From Vicugna pacos (taxonomy: Eukaryota > Chordata > Mammalia > Artiodactyla > Camelidae): a stretch of 64,000 nt of DNA. Every line of letters starts with the position of its first letter. Position 1 is the stretch's first letter. The notes beneath the pieces were generated by a model. It saw nothing but the letters and a program-made list of their open reading frames with translations, was not told the DNA's origin and searched no databases. This document shows, one piece after another, positions 51,863-63,566 of the stretch. The DNA is taken from positions 15,881,136 through 15,945,135 of the forward strand of contig NC_133014.1 in the NCBI RefSeq assembly GCF_048564905.1, given 5' to 3'. Made by a program: the position numbers and the translations under genes.

Positions 51863-52150
51863 GTTGCGCCCGCCGGCGGCAGGCGGCGCACCCCTCGTGG
51901 TCTCCCCCTTCGGCTCTCCCCCTCGACCTGAGCTGCTGCGGTTTTTGCCGCTGAGACTCCTTGTTCTGCTTTCTGCCCCCCAGGCTCCACGCTCGCCAGC
52001 ATGCCCGTCCCTGGGAGACCCGCTGGCCCACCCCTCCCGCCCTCCCGTCCACGCTGCACACGCGGCCGTGTGAGGCCCCGTCGCAGGGCCCCGGGTCTGA
52101 ACCGCACGAGTTTAAACCAGTGACAGCGGGCGTGGCCTCTCCCCCAGCGC
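51835..52150. other. CpG-rich tract next to an LTR-like segment
   Basis: This is a GC- and CpG-rich stretch immediately after an LTR-like segment. It contains no recognisable protein. Frames on the minus strand (for example 51787-52200) are low-complexity Arg/Gly/Ala-rich readings of GC-rich DNA. It may be retained 5' leader of the neighbouring LTR fossil or a small host CpG island. I cannot decide between these. Confidence 0.35.
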
Positions 52151-52689
52151 TGCTCTGCTCCGGCCTGGCAGAGAAGTAGCCTCTCCTCACTACGATACAC
52201 GAGGCTGAGCCAAGCTTAACTAAGTGGAGCCCAGAGCCGGAAAGCGGCTAAGGCCTGACAACGGGTGTCCCCGCCCCCAGCCCATCCCTGGACACGGACA
52301 TCCACTCCGAGCGCTGATTTTTAAGCCCACGACTCCTCTCACAGGGGCGTGAGCCATGGTCACCTAGGAGTGACCATTTTATAACGCATGGCAATTACTC
52401 TCAGATAAAATGAATCTAGTACAAGTGGTTTCTGCATAGTTATAAATGCACAATTGTGAACAAAAAGTGACAATAAAGAACACACTGCTGAATTAGAACT
52501 ACTGACATGAGCAAAAGAAGCAGGTGGCACAAGTGAGGAATTAGAAGACAATTTGTTTGAAGGTTTTGCGCCAAAGACTGACACACACGGTTTATACCTT
52601 ACTTCCTAGGATCCCATTTGCCAGTAACGAACCTTTTATTTACTTTTTCAGGCGTGTGGCAATCTGACCATTACTTACGATCATAAATG

Positions 52690-53785
52690 TCTAAAGTTGT
52701 TTTTTTTCACATTTTTTTCTCTGTGATTTATCATAACATTTTGTGTATATTTCCCTGTGCTATACAGTGTAATCTTGTTTATCTATTCTACAATTTTGAA
52801 ATCCCAGTCTATCCCTTCCCACCCTCTACTCCCCCCGTAACCACAAGTCTGTATTCTCTGTCCATGAGTCTATTTCTGTCCTGTATTTATGCTTTGTTTT
52901 TGTTTGTTTGTTTGTTTTTGTTTTTTAGATTCCACATATGAGCGATCTCATATGGTATTTTTCTTTCTCTTTCTGGCTTACTTCACTTAGAATGACATTC
53001 TCTAGGATCATCCATGTTGCTGCAAATGGCATTATGTTGTCAGTTTTTATGGCTGAGTAGTATTCCATTGTATAAATATACCACCACTTCTTTATCCAGT
53101 CACCTGTTGATGGACATTTAGGTTGTTTCCATGTTTTGGCTATTGTAAATAGTGCTGCTATGAACATTGGGGTGCAGGTGTCATCCTGAAGTAGATTTCC
53201 TTCTGGGTACAAGCCCAGGAGTGGGATTCCTGGGTCATATGGTAAGTCTATTCCTAGTCTTTTGAGGAATCTCCACACTGTTTTCCATAGTGGCTGCACC
53301 AAACTGCATTCCCACCAGCAGTGTAGGAGGGTTCCCCTTTCTCCACAGCCTCTCCAGCATTTGTCATTTTTGGATTTTTGAATGACGGCCATTCTGACTG
53401 GTGTGAGGTGATACCTCATTGTAGTTTTGATTTGCATTTCTCTGATAATTAGTGATATTGAACATTTTTTCATGTGCTTTTTGATCATTTGTATGTCTTC
53501 CTTGGAGAGTTGCTTGTTTAGGTCTTCTGCCCATTTTTGGATTGGCTTGTTTATTTTTTTCTTATTGAGTCGTATGAGCTGCTTATATATTTTGGAGATC
53601 AAGCCTTTGTCGGTTCACTTGCAAAAATTTTCTCCCATTCCGTAGGTTTTCTTCTTGTTTTATTTCTGGTTTCCTTTGCTCTGCAGAAGCTTGTAAGTTT
53701 CATTAGGTCCCATTTGTTTATTCTAAAGTCTGTTTTGAAGGGTTGGTCAATATTAGCTAAATCTACAATATAAACTTTGTTCAAG
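52690..53785 (-). mobile_element. L1 LINE 3' end: ORF2 C-terminus plus 3' UTR
   Basis: On the minus strand, 52925-53602 reads as the C-terminal part of L1 ORF2. It contains [73 protein letters not shown] and [12 protein letters not shown]. The preceding part (53599-53784, with KLTSFCRAKETRNK and [10 protein letters not shown]) is in a different frame, so there is one frameshift near 53600. The 3' UTR continues to about 52690 and resembles the other L1 tails in the window. It is a 5'-truncated, dead copy, and the best preserved L1 here. Confidence 0.93.
52896..52924. repeat. GTTT microsatellite inside L1 3' UTR
   Basis: (TTTG)n, the complement of an A-rich spot in the L1 sequence, just beyond the ORF2 stop. 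Confidence 0.85.
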
Positions 53786-55545
53786 TAACACGTTTTGAAA
53801 CTTCATCTTTTTAACTTTCAACCAAAGAGGCAAAATTTAGATCACTTTCTAAAAATACATACATCAAGGGTAAAGGATTTTTTTTTTTTTTAGTGAAAAA
53901 TGCAGTAATAGAAAAGCACCCATTTCTCACCAGCACCAGCGCTAACGCGTATCTAGTGTTGGGTCAGCCACCCCACAAAGTGTTTTTGGAAAAGATTTTA
54001 ACTCTCACAGCAAATCTCTACGGCCACATTAGACCCACGTCACCTATGGGAAAAGAAAGCTTACGGAGCTACTCAGTCACCAGGGGAGGCCAGGCAGTAA
54101 CAGGACAGCCCCACCGGGAATGGCAAGGACCAAAGGCTTCCTCTGCTTCCAGGCCCGTAAACAGCGGCTGATCTACCCGAAGTGAGCGGGACACTCAGTC
54201 TCTCTGGTGTAAGTAGTTTGCTCGTGTGTGTGCGTGTGTGCGCACACGTGTGTGTCTGTGTGTGTGTGCGTGTTTACTTCATCACGAAATCTGAGCAAAT
54301 CGTATCCTATAAATCTGTACCCCGTACTCATTGCTGTGCCATGGGAAACACACAAGAAGGGAGCACTAAGTAAAGGCAAACACTTCTAACACAAGAAATC
54401 ATGAAAGAAAGAAGAATACGGAGGTAAACATTTTAAATAAACTACACTACTCACGAATAATTCACTAGATAAAAGGACTCGTTTGGGTCCCAAATTTTAA
54501 AGCATGACTCATAAGTACATGACAAGCAAAACGCTGTTTGCCATCACATGTTTAGACAATTAAGAATAAGATAATCAATTATGTCAGTGTTCACTGTTAG
54601 ACTTAGTACTAATCACCTGAAATAACAGTGAACTCAGATCCACAGAATGAGGCAATATTCTTAAAAAAGAAAGTTATTATCATGGGGAAAATACAGATTC
54701 TCACATTTTCCCTTGTGAGAAGAAAGGAAACAAGATTGGAAATACAATGCTGTTGACTAAAGATGTCAGGGAGGCAGATAAATGAGAATTCGAACCATAA
54801 TTTTCAAAAACAGTATTTCAAATCTCAGAATTGTCATTTCCTTGATAACTCTTTTTTGTAGCTCCACATTTACTAACTGAAACGTTCAAGAGAAATCAAA
54901 TTGTCTTGGGGTATTTCCTTGGTAATTATAATAAAATATGATAGAAAAGTAAATGATACTGTCAGGAAACACTCCTAGGTTTATAACGCCTGAAGAAACG
55001 AAAGCTTCTTGGCAGCAAGAAGATATGGGAGGTGTCAGTCGTCCAGAATAAATGATGATAAGGGATAAACGGGTCCTGGCAGGGATGTGGCACGGCTCAA
55101 AAAGCAGAGAACAGCTTGCCCAAATGCTCGTGACTGTCTCCCACTCCGCCAGCAGGACCACCCTCATCTCTCCCCACTGCCTGGAGCGTCTCTTCCCCAA
55201 AACTCATCTATATTCACCTTTACCAGCTTCCCAGGGCTACAAACTTTTCCAAAAAGGATTAAAGCAACTTCCAGTGCATAACATCACTGTACACAAGGGT
55301 GTGGTACGACTTAAGAGTTCTCTGAAGGCAGGCTACGCCCCGTCCACGTCTGCATCCCCTGAGTTTGCACACAGGGCGGAGCACTCAGGTTGTGCAGGGC
55401 TGACAGGGAGATGGAAACCCACTGGAGGATTCCTTAACGTTCCGTTTGGCCACCAGATGTCAGTGTCTGATAAAGAATGCCCAAACGCCGCTGCCGGTTC
55501 TCAGCTAGACTCCCGCAGGATTAAGAGGATGTGGAGATTCTCTTT
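53786..55545. other. Intron, mostly AT-rich and unrecognised
   Basis: A weak old L2/MIR-like segment may lie at 53960-54110. The frame at 55052-55549 plus (165 codons) is not recognised and runs into L1 sequence. Confidence 0.45.
54223..54273. repeat. GT microsatellite
   Basis: Interrupted (GT)n with GCGC and CACACG in the middle. Confidence 0.9.
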
Positions 55546-55840
55546 CTAAGTGAAGCAAGTCAGAAAAGTACCGTATGACATATCACTCATACGTGGAGTC
55601 TAAAAGTATGAGACAAATGAACTTATTTACAAAACAGAAACAGACTCACAGACATAGAAACCAAACTTATGGTTACCAGGGGGCGGGGAAGGGAGTGGGA
55701 AGGGATACATCAGGAGTTCGTGATTTGCAGTTACTAACTACTTTCTATATAAAAATTAGATAAACAAGAAGGTCCTACTGTACAGCATAAGGAACTAAAG
55801 TCAATACCTTGTAATAGCCTGTAATGAAAGATATGAAAAG

Positions 55841-55897
<57 letters not shown>
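55546..55897 (+). mobile_element. L1 LINE 3' end with AT-expanded tail
   Basis: It begins with the ORF2-end DNA (gaagcaagtcagaaaag, catatcactcatacgtgg), continues through gactcacagacatagaaacc and ctgtacagcataaggaac, and ends in a TA microsatellite. It lacks the usual final 70 or so bases of the tail, which are replaced by the TA repeat. Confidence 0.85.
55843..55897. repeat. AT microsatellite at the end of an L1
   Basis: An uninterrupted (AT)n of about 27 units, grown from the L1 tail. Confidence 0.95.
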
Positions 55898-55901
<4 letters not shown>

Positions 55902-56285
55902 GTGTCTAGAAGTGGGTTTTTCTTTTTTTTTTTTTTTGTAGTGAAATGAGCATTCGTAAGTACATACTGATAGGAGGTCAATTCAACGTTAAGTAACTTA
56001 AGCTAAGTTAGAAAAATCCAAGACGCTGAAGAATGTGGATGAGCAACGTTCAAAATACAGATCCATACATTACCACGCATTTAATAACCACACTGGTGGG
56101 AATGTAAGTAAGTAAACTAAGAGCCAGAAAAAAAGAAAACAATGCGAGAAAGTTGTATTAGGCAAAATATCAAGGATTCCACAAACGACTGAAAGTTCTC
56201 AAGATTTCCTAATCGGAATTGCAAAAAATATTTTTTTCATTAACTAACCTCCTGCACAAACATCAACCCTTTTGATACATGAGGG

Positions 56286-56830
56286 TCAGAAGCGCGGTTC
56301 CCACCGCCTGGCGATCCCACTCCCTCCGCGTGGTTCGGGCCATGCACGCGCTGCTCCTGGGAGCTGCTCGGACGTTCGTCACCCCCCACCCTAGTCACCC
56401 TCTCTGGGCGGCAGCTTCGCCTTGTTCGAATCCATTCTCCAGCCTGCAGCCAGAGGGATCTTTAAAAACACAAATCTAAAATAAATTTTGAAAAGAAAGA
56501 AAAAATATGAATAAATAAAAACACAAATACAACTAAAGAAAAAGAAAGGAAAATAAAAACACAAATGTGCCCATGCGTTCCCCCGCTGAGATCACCAGCA
56601 ACTTCCTAACACCATCAGGTTGAAGCCCAGCCCCCTGCAAGACCAACACAGCTCTAGAACCTTCCTGAAGCTCACGGACTCAGCCAGTTCTGCCCACCAC
56701 GCCTCTGCGTGCAATGATGTTCTCTCTGTCTGAGAAGCACTCTCATTCACACTCATCATGCTAACGCCTACGTGTGTGCCACCTCTTCCAGGAAGTCTTC
56801 CGTGATTTCACCGTCCCTAATGTCACTGCC
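56286..56830 (+). repeat. L2 LINE fragment carrying an A-rich insertion
   Basis: The sequence follows L2 order: attctccagcctgcagccag, gatctttaaaaacacaaat, then after an A-rich interruption gttgaagcccagccccctgc, and later cacctcttccaggaagtctt. The interruption (56476-56553) is flanked by an exact 13-base duplication and is described separately. Confidence 0.65.
56463..56566. repeat. A-rich insertion with exact 13-base direct repeats
   Basis: The 13-mer TAAAAACACAAAT occurs exactly at 56463-56475, 56516-56528 and 56554-56566. The outer two flank a purely A-rich stretch that breaks an otherwise continuous L2. This looks like a target-site duplication around a retroposed A-rich tail, with a third copy made by slippage. 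Confidence 0.7.
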
Positions 56831-56994
56831 TCCCCCCTCAAAGGTGAGGTGCATATTATGTACATAGGTGCACACTGCACACTTAGGCACTGCAGTAACT
56901 AAAGCTGTTTAGTAAGCACTTCTTCTTCATACCCCATCAACTTTCATTCTAACATCTCACGTGGCATGCTTTATGCGCTTAAGGAACGCTCTCA

Positions 56995-57125
56995 GCTATG
57001 CCTAAACTTTATTCCAAGGCCTAGAGAGGCTATCTCAGTAACTCCAGGTCACACATCTTTACAGTTATGTATAGAGCTTGAAGTAGCAGCCAGACACCTG
57101 AATCCAAGTTCTGGGCTCTCCCCAG
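56995..57125 (-). repeat. MIR SINE fragment
   Basis: The plus strand shows the reverse MIR pattern: cctagagaggctatctcagt, actccaggtcacacatc, then acctgaatccaagttctggg. Confidence 0.55.
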
Positions 57126-60100
57126 TGTCCCAGGCTACTTCCAACAGCCAAGAACCACTGTCAGAACCGCTCCATAGGAATACAGCAGAGAACATTATTA
57201 AGGAATACTAATAAAAGCATTAAAGAATAAGAGACACAACAGTACAGATGTTAAGCCTTCAAAAATACTGGCTCAGACTCAGACAGGCAGCAAACTGCTG
57301 AGTTTGCCGGCTCCATCTTTTTAGTACCTGAAATAGAAATCTGAAATTGCTTTCCAAATGCTAAATGGTCCTGCCTAACTGGCTTTCATTTCTATGCATT
57401 TGGCGTCTACCTTCCTAATTGCTTTAAAAGACTAGCTACAAATTGCATTTTCCTTACCAGTGTGTTCATAGCATTCTGATAGGCCCTCTCCTCTCTCTGC
57501 CCTCACGCTAATGGAATGAAGTGCATAGAAAACGTATGATCTTCTTAACCCCATACGGGAGTTCCCAGATGTCTGCAGTCAGAATGACTCTGGGGAACAT
57601 CAAAGAAGGGGTAAGCCTCTCTGATAAATAACTCTGCTGATTTCCACAGCAAAAGGGAGGGTTAGGCCTGGGGAGGGACCGAACAAGGCTTTCTATGACA
57701 ACGTACTTCTCCAAGGAGGCCTTCCTCCTTCCCAGACACAGTGGAGCCCACGAGCCAGTAGGATCTCTTAAAAGAATCCCTGAGCCAGCCAGAATTCCGT
57801 TTCATGACTCCTTATGGGACCAGGACTTCCACACAGGCATCTATTCGGGCTAGTCAGGATGATAAGAAACCACTGTTTCCTGCTCAAAAAGGTGAGTGAT
57901 ATTTGGAGAAGACAGTCAACAGGAAACCTCCTCCTTCTCCAGGCTCCTTCAGGGTGGATCTCTGAGGTCATGTACTTGGGCCTCTGACCTAAGTTGCCCA
58001 CGTGGCGCTCCAGCTCTTTACTGAGCTGTCTTACAACACTGGATCTCAAGCCCTCGTCCACGGATGTTCATCCTCCTGGGTACCCAGAAAACTCGTCCCC
58101 ACCTCCCAGAAACGGGCTGGCGTTCTGCTGGGAAGCGACCTCTCCCACCTGGGTGACTCCTGCTGCTTCACCTCTGTCTCTGGCCGAGAGCTTCTGGAAC
58201 ACAATGCACGCCTGAGAAGAGCTCACCGCTGGAACTACCCTAGGGAATGAGCCCCGGAGCACAGAGGCGCTCCCCAGGGCAAGTTCCCTCACCGCTGCGG
58301 GCAGCCTCGGCCCCGCAACACTGCTGGATTACAGATCCTCGCCATCCTCATCGGCCCGCGACGTAGCTGTCGCATCATTCCTGACCCTCCCATTCCAACA
58401 CTCCCGCCCACCGAACACCAGGTCGGTGAGGGGGTTAAAGCCAGATCTAAGAAAAGGAAATCCATGCAAAGAGAAGAAGGAGAAGCAAGGAAGAAAAGCC
58501 AAGGAGGTGGAGGGGAGGCACAAACATGAGGCAGGAGTGAAAAGGGCGACTTAGGCGGAGCCGGCACGGCGACACTGCAGCTCAACATAGTTGAGACCAG
58601 ATGGTCCTTACTTCTTAGGGCCAGATACTGAAACCCAGAGAGCAAGAAGTGGTACCGTGAAAGAGAGGGTGCAGATAATACTAAATGTCCCCCTCCTTCC
58701 AAAGTGGAAGCAGCTGAGAACTAGGGGCTAATGAGTGAGGGGTCCCTGGAGACCCTCAGACACAGAGCGGGGACAGGAGCAGAGGGCAGATGACAAGATG
58801 AAAGCAGTAAGAGCCAGTCGGCAGCCAAGTCAATCAGAATCTACTTGTTACAGAATTCTTTAAGGGGAAAAAAAAACAGTGAAATATGAGACTCTGGTAA
58901 GCATGGTAGTCAAACATTTTATTTCATTTTATTTTTAAGTTGTAGAAGACAAGTGCATTTCTCCATAGGCTGAGGGGACCGAGCAAGGGGGCAAGGCGAA
59001 ACTGAATATGCAAGAAAAAGAATTACCCATCAAGCAAATTCCCAAGGGAAATAGGAAAAGAAAGAAGCCAAACCAGAAGGAGAACACTTCAGTTTGGAGG
59101 GATTTGAGATTAAGATTAGAGGAGTTGTCTGATTTAAAAGAAAACAGTAACTTTAAAAGGGAAATAGCTATCGATTATGAAGACTGGGCTGCAAGTGGTG
59201 TTGACTACCATTTTTCCAAAGTATCTTCGTCCTTGAAAGAAGCTTCAAAAAAACAAGGTATGGTGCCGTCTCTTCTCTTTACTAAAATAAACAAGTTCTG
59301 TAGGAATAACTTTAATTTTCCTCTCTCCCACTCTGGAAAGTTCTCCAGCAGTCAAAGCTGGCATTGTAACATGAGGTACCTCTGAGCAGTCATTAACACT
59401 TGTTTAAATTCTTCTCAGTATTCCTTAGTAGACAGTTTCACGAGATAAAATTAACTACCTGAAGCTGCCACACTTTTAAACAGAGGCGGATTTTCCCAAT
59501 GATTAGCAATCATTTTACTTTCTGCTACTGTATCATTACAGACTCTCTTGACAGTTTCCAGTTGTTAAAATACTGCCTTTTTTTCCCTCAGTCTTTTACT
59601 TCATACATCGCTACATCAGCTCTTCCTGTAGGCAGAGTAACAGTGCCCCAAAACAGGTCACCAAGCGCTGAGCCCCAATTATAGCTACTCAGGTAGAAAT
59701 CAATCCTATAATTTCAGGCAAATGAATGTAAAAGACAAACATACTAATTTTTGCCTTGTCCTCAATCAACTAAGAAACTCTAAGCCACTTCTGCATCAAA
59801 CCTCCCACAAAACTGGGTTTGACATAATGATGACTATTATTATGAGATGGACTTCAAATGCAACATTAGGGGACACTGGCTATGCTGACTGAAACAACAC
59901 CTTATATTTCTACAGTTCCTTCCACTTCAGAATCTCAAAGATGCTTTACTTTTTCAAATCCTTGGCAAGCCATTAAACCAAGCATCAGGAAACAGTATTA
60001 CCAGAAAAAGTAAATCACAGGAAGCTTGAGTCAGTTTCCCGCCCAATGTAATATCAATTTGTTTAATATCTGAGAATCGCATTTAGGATTCAGGACAGAT

Positions 60101-63018
60101 GCTTGTGAATTCTAAATCAATTTCAAGTCAATTTGCCTGGGAAATAAAAAAAAAATACCGAAGCACTCATTATGCAAATATGAAACAGAAATCTATAATT
60201 CTGTTTCAAAGTAAAGAAAGTGGAACATTATTTTTAAGAGAAAATTTCAAGTATCGTTAAGGACTGTCTAGGTGTGCTGGTGTCAGAAATGACACAAAAT
60301 CTACAACTGGCTAATTATCTTATATGTTTTAAGGTTCTATAATATTTTCCTAGCATTACAACTTTTGAGAAAGTACCGAAATTAATTGCATTTACTAAAC
60401 AATTGTTTTTAGGGAACCACACCAAATGGAATTACTACCCATGACTTGCCAGCTGAGACAGCTCCAAATGCTGATTTGCCAACTTCGGAGAAATAAATTT
60501 TTTAACATCAGATGGGGCTTTACACAATTTACATAGCTCGAGAACTAATATACATTTAATAATAAAATATTACTTGGTTAATATACCTAGCTAATATACA
60601 TAATTACTTAGTTAACATGTAATATATTCAGTTAATGTAAGTAATAAAACTCAATTAATATATACAATATATAACAACATATTTATCAATTATTGCTATA
60701 TATTATATAACTATTGAATAATAATATATAAATTAATAAAATGCAGTCAGTGAATTACTTAGTTAATATGCCATTTTTCTATAAAAACATCTGATTGTTA
60801 TATTCATGTGTTATCTCCCCAACACCTCACTTGTCCAGCATGAGAAGATACCACTCCATTAGAATGGCTGAAAAATACACTGACATACTTTGCCAGCACA
60901 CCTTCCCCATGTGGCCTTGAGTTTTACTTCAGGAATCCAAAGCCCTAATACTCCAGGGATGTCCCAGCTCTTAAACCCACTGCTGGTAAAAGCTCCTTTT
61001 ACTGACGGAGTGGGAAGCTGCAGTGATCACTCCTGGGCAGAAGGTGGCAGCAGCTGAACTGTCTCAACTATCCTTCAAGAGCATCCTCTCTAGGCCACCC
61101 TCCAGCTCTGTGACCAGGTCCTCACTTAGGTCTTACTGCTTACTTTTTGATTATGAAACGAACCCTGCTTATAACAGTGCAATTGTCAAAACGTGGCTAA
61201 AGCGTCTGGCTATGCTCAAGTTTAAAAAGCACCATGAGTGCATGACCTGCTCATTGTTGTTTCATTAAATTATGGGCCCATCCATTCTTATTCCAGAAAA
61301 AAGAAAAAAGAGGGGGAAAAAAATTTTATCATCACTCTGTCAAGTTCCAGAAGAGCTCTCCTAGAATTTTTACAGGGATAGTCTCAGTATTATAGAACTT
61401 GATAGGGTCAATGGTTTCCCTACCTGGGGTCATGACACCATTTACCAAAAACTTACCCCTAGTAAAGTGACATATAATTTCCCCTCTTAGGTCCCCCACC
61501 TCTCTGTCAGGATTATCTCTAACACATATAACTTTATGAAATTAAATCAAGCAGTGACATAGGGCCAACAAATTATTTTTATTGTTTCCTTTGTGAGCAG
61601 GATCTCTTTTCCATTATTCTTTCTTTTTCTGCATTATGGAAATCTAGTGACTTCTGTATGTTTATTTTAAAATTGGCAATTGAAGTTATCTTATTAATTC
61701 CAATGAATTTTCTGTTGTCTCCTAAACCACTGTGAATATATTACATATTAAGGCCCAATCTCCATGGCAAATACTTTAAATTTATCTTATTTAATCCATA
61801 TAAAACACTTTGGAAATTATATGGTCTGAGTTCTTTCTATCTATCTAGCTACCTATATTCACATATGTATACAGACAGATATATAGAATATATTTAGATA
61901 TAGATATATACATATAGACTAACCCAAAAAACAAGGGAAAGAAACGCCTGTGAAAACTGTCAAGCATTACGTGTGTAGAGCTTGATAATGATCCGTCCTT
62001 CGTACCACCCACCTCCACGCCCTTAACAGTCATTTGCTCTGGGTCTCTTTTCTAGCAGACAGCCACTCACCACCTGCCAAATACTCATGTCAACACACCC
62101 AAAAGCAAGCTCATCATCCTTCTCCACAGCTGGGAAGTCACAGACCTCTCTCCTATGAATTCCTGTTAACACTGCATTTTATCACCTAAGGAGCGTTCAG
62201 TACATTCTGCTTCCTTTATCTCCCCTACAGGAAAACAGAATGCTTGAAAGCAGACGCTGATTACTTAAATATTTCTGGAGCTCACAACACACGCACGCTT
62301 TCACTGAACAAGGGCGGAACCTTCTCACAGGTGGTCCCGGATCCCGACCCCGCGGACGTGAGGGCTGTCATCCTGGGCTGTTGATGACATGCGTCCTTCC
62401 CACTCACTCCCTTGCCTTAAATACGCCCAAGCACAGTGAGCCTCCCTTCCCCTGCTGCCCTCACTGGGACACACCCTTGGAAACAGCAGGTGCGGAAGTG
62501 GGTCACTCGCGGAGGTACAGAGACGCCCCGCGGCGGGGCCGATGCCAGGAAGACCGGCATCTCGTGTGGGACGGGAGGGCGGCGAAGTCCACTGCCGCTG
62601 ACTTAACATGAAGAACTGGGAGCAGTTTTCACCCAGACACAACGTAACACAGAGGCAACTACACTCACGCTGCCCATGACATCTGCCTCTCGAATACCAA
62701 AGGTGATCACGCCAGTGGTCAGCCGTCCCTAGGACAGCCGGGAGGTAAGGAAGTCACAGTGTGCAGGGCTTCACCTGCGTGGGGTCGGGCCCTCTTGAAC
62801 ACACTCGTCAGCTCCTTAAAGACCGGCAAGCAGGTTCTGCCAACACGCTGGATTCCTAGGAACTGTGACATATCGGGCCATTTATCTTGCTACCAAAGCC
62901 TCCAATGGGGTAAAGCAAGGTGTTCTATCTCGGTGGCCTTTCATCCCCAGTGCATTTCTCCCCTGGAAGCACACCCCCCCCCACCCCCCACAACCGTGCC
63001 CATCACCCGGCTGCTTAC
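57126..63018. other. Intron upstream of the 68-codon exon, mostly unique
   Basis: 57480-58740 is mixed GC with no recognised content. 59000-59390 has a Lys-rich frame that I treat as chance. 59870-60330 is unique AT-rich sequence containing ATGCAAAT at 60172-60179. 60540-60770 is very AT-rich. No exon is seen until the donor at 63018. Confidence 0.5.
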
Positions 63019-63285
63019 ATCAAACTCATTCAGAGCCGCGGCCAGCTCCCCGATGCCCGTGTGGCCTTTGGCTTCGTCGGTGGGCGAGGTAGCTTGAGCA
63101 GCATTGGAGATGCCGGCGATGGCCTCCTGGACTTGTTTGAACACGTAATCTCTGTTGGCCCTGGTGGCGGCCACATCTGGGTGGCGGAGGAAGGCCTGGG
63201 AGGCAGTGTACAGCATGGTGGCGTTCTTCTTCAGAGCCCCGCGGGCGGCTGCCATCTCATCCCGACAGTGGGGGTCCTTCAGCTC
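63019..63285 (-). CDS. CTNNA2: CTNNA2 internal exon (89 codons), alpha-N-catenin N-domain end
   Basis: Read on the minus strand, this exon encodes 89 residues starting ELKDPHCRDEMAAARG and ending GELAAALNEFD. It is preceded by the acceptor tgcacccgcag and followed by the donor GTAAGC. Its length is a multiple of three and both boundaries fall between codons (phase 0). The residues match neuronal alpha-catenin as I remember it (DPHCRDEM, RHPDVAATRANRDYVFKQ, SPTDEAKGHTG) better than the epithelial paralogue CTNNA1 (DVGHRDQM, QHPDVAAYKANRDLIYKQ). By CTNNA1 numbering it covers about residues 197-285, the last helices of the region that binds beta-catenin and dimerises, plus the linker into the middle domain. 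Alpha-N-catenin links cadherin-beta-catenin complexes to actin at neuronal junctions. The reading frame is open throughout. The next coding exon in the transcript is 37544-37747. Assignment to the alpha-catenin family is near certain and to CTNNA2 very likely. Confidence 0.96.
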
Positions 63286-63566
63286 CTGCGGGTGCAAAGC
63301 ACAAACCTGTCACTTGCATGAAGCTGGCCATGGAAGTGTCTGCAGCAGAGCCTGAAGTCACAGGCCTACAGAACCACGTGAACTTCAGAAACCATCTCCT
63401 GCCCCTCGTGTTCGCTGAAGCTGCCACCACGTCCTGTGTGCTGCTCTTTCTGTGTGAAGGGTCTGAGCGTGCCTCTCCTTTGCCCTGATGGGGCCGGTCC
63501 TCTGAGAACCCACTCTCCGTCCAGATACGCCCCTTCTATCTGCTCCCACAGGACCTGCTTCCCTCT
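63286..63566 (-). other. CTNNA2: Intron sequence upstream of the 89-codon exon
   Basis: This is the acceptor-side end of the preceding intron, in minus-strand sense. The tract before the acceptor (tttgtgctttgcacccgcag) is only moderately pyrimidine-rich. No other feature is seen before the LTR that begins at about 63567. Confidence 0.8.

Larger units (their letters stand above)
37748..63018 (-). other. CTNNA2: CTNNA2 intron between the two coding exons
   Basis: This 25,271-base stretch is bounded by a GTAAGC donor at its high-coordinate end and a CAG acceptor with a strong pyrimidine tract at its low-coordinate end, in minus-strand sense. It is a phase 0 intron. It contains L1, L2, MIR, SINE and LTR copies listed separately, several microsatellites and AT-rich unique sequence. 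I found no additional exon-like segment with conserved protein. Confidence 0.9.

Noticed and set aside
55052-55549. 165-codon plus-strand frame
   Set aside because: Unrecognised and ends in L1 DNA.
59008-59385. 125-codon Lys-rich frame
   Set aside because: A-rich sequence gives Lys and Asn codons by chance. No family is recognised.
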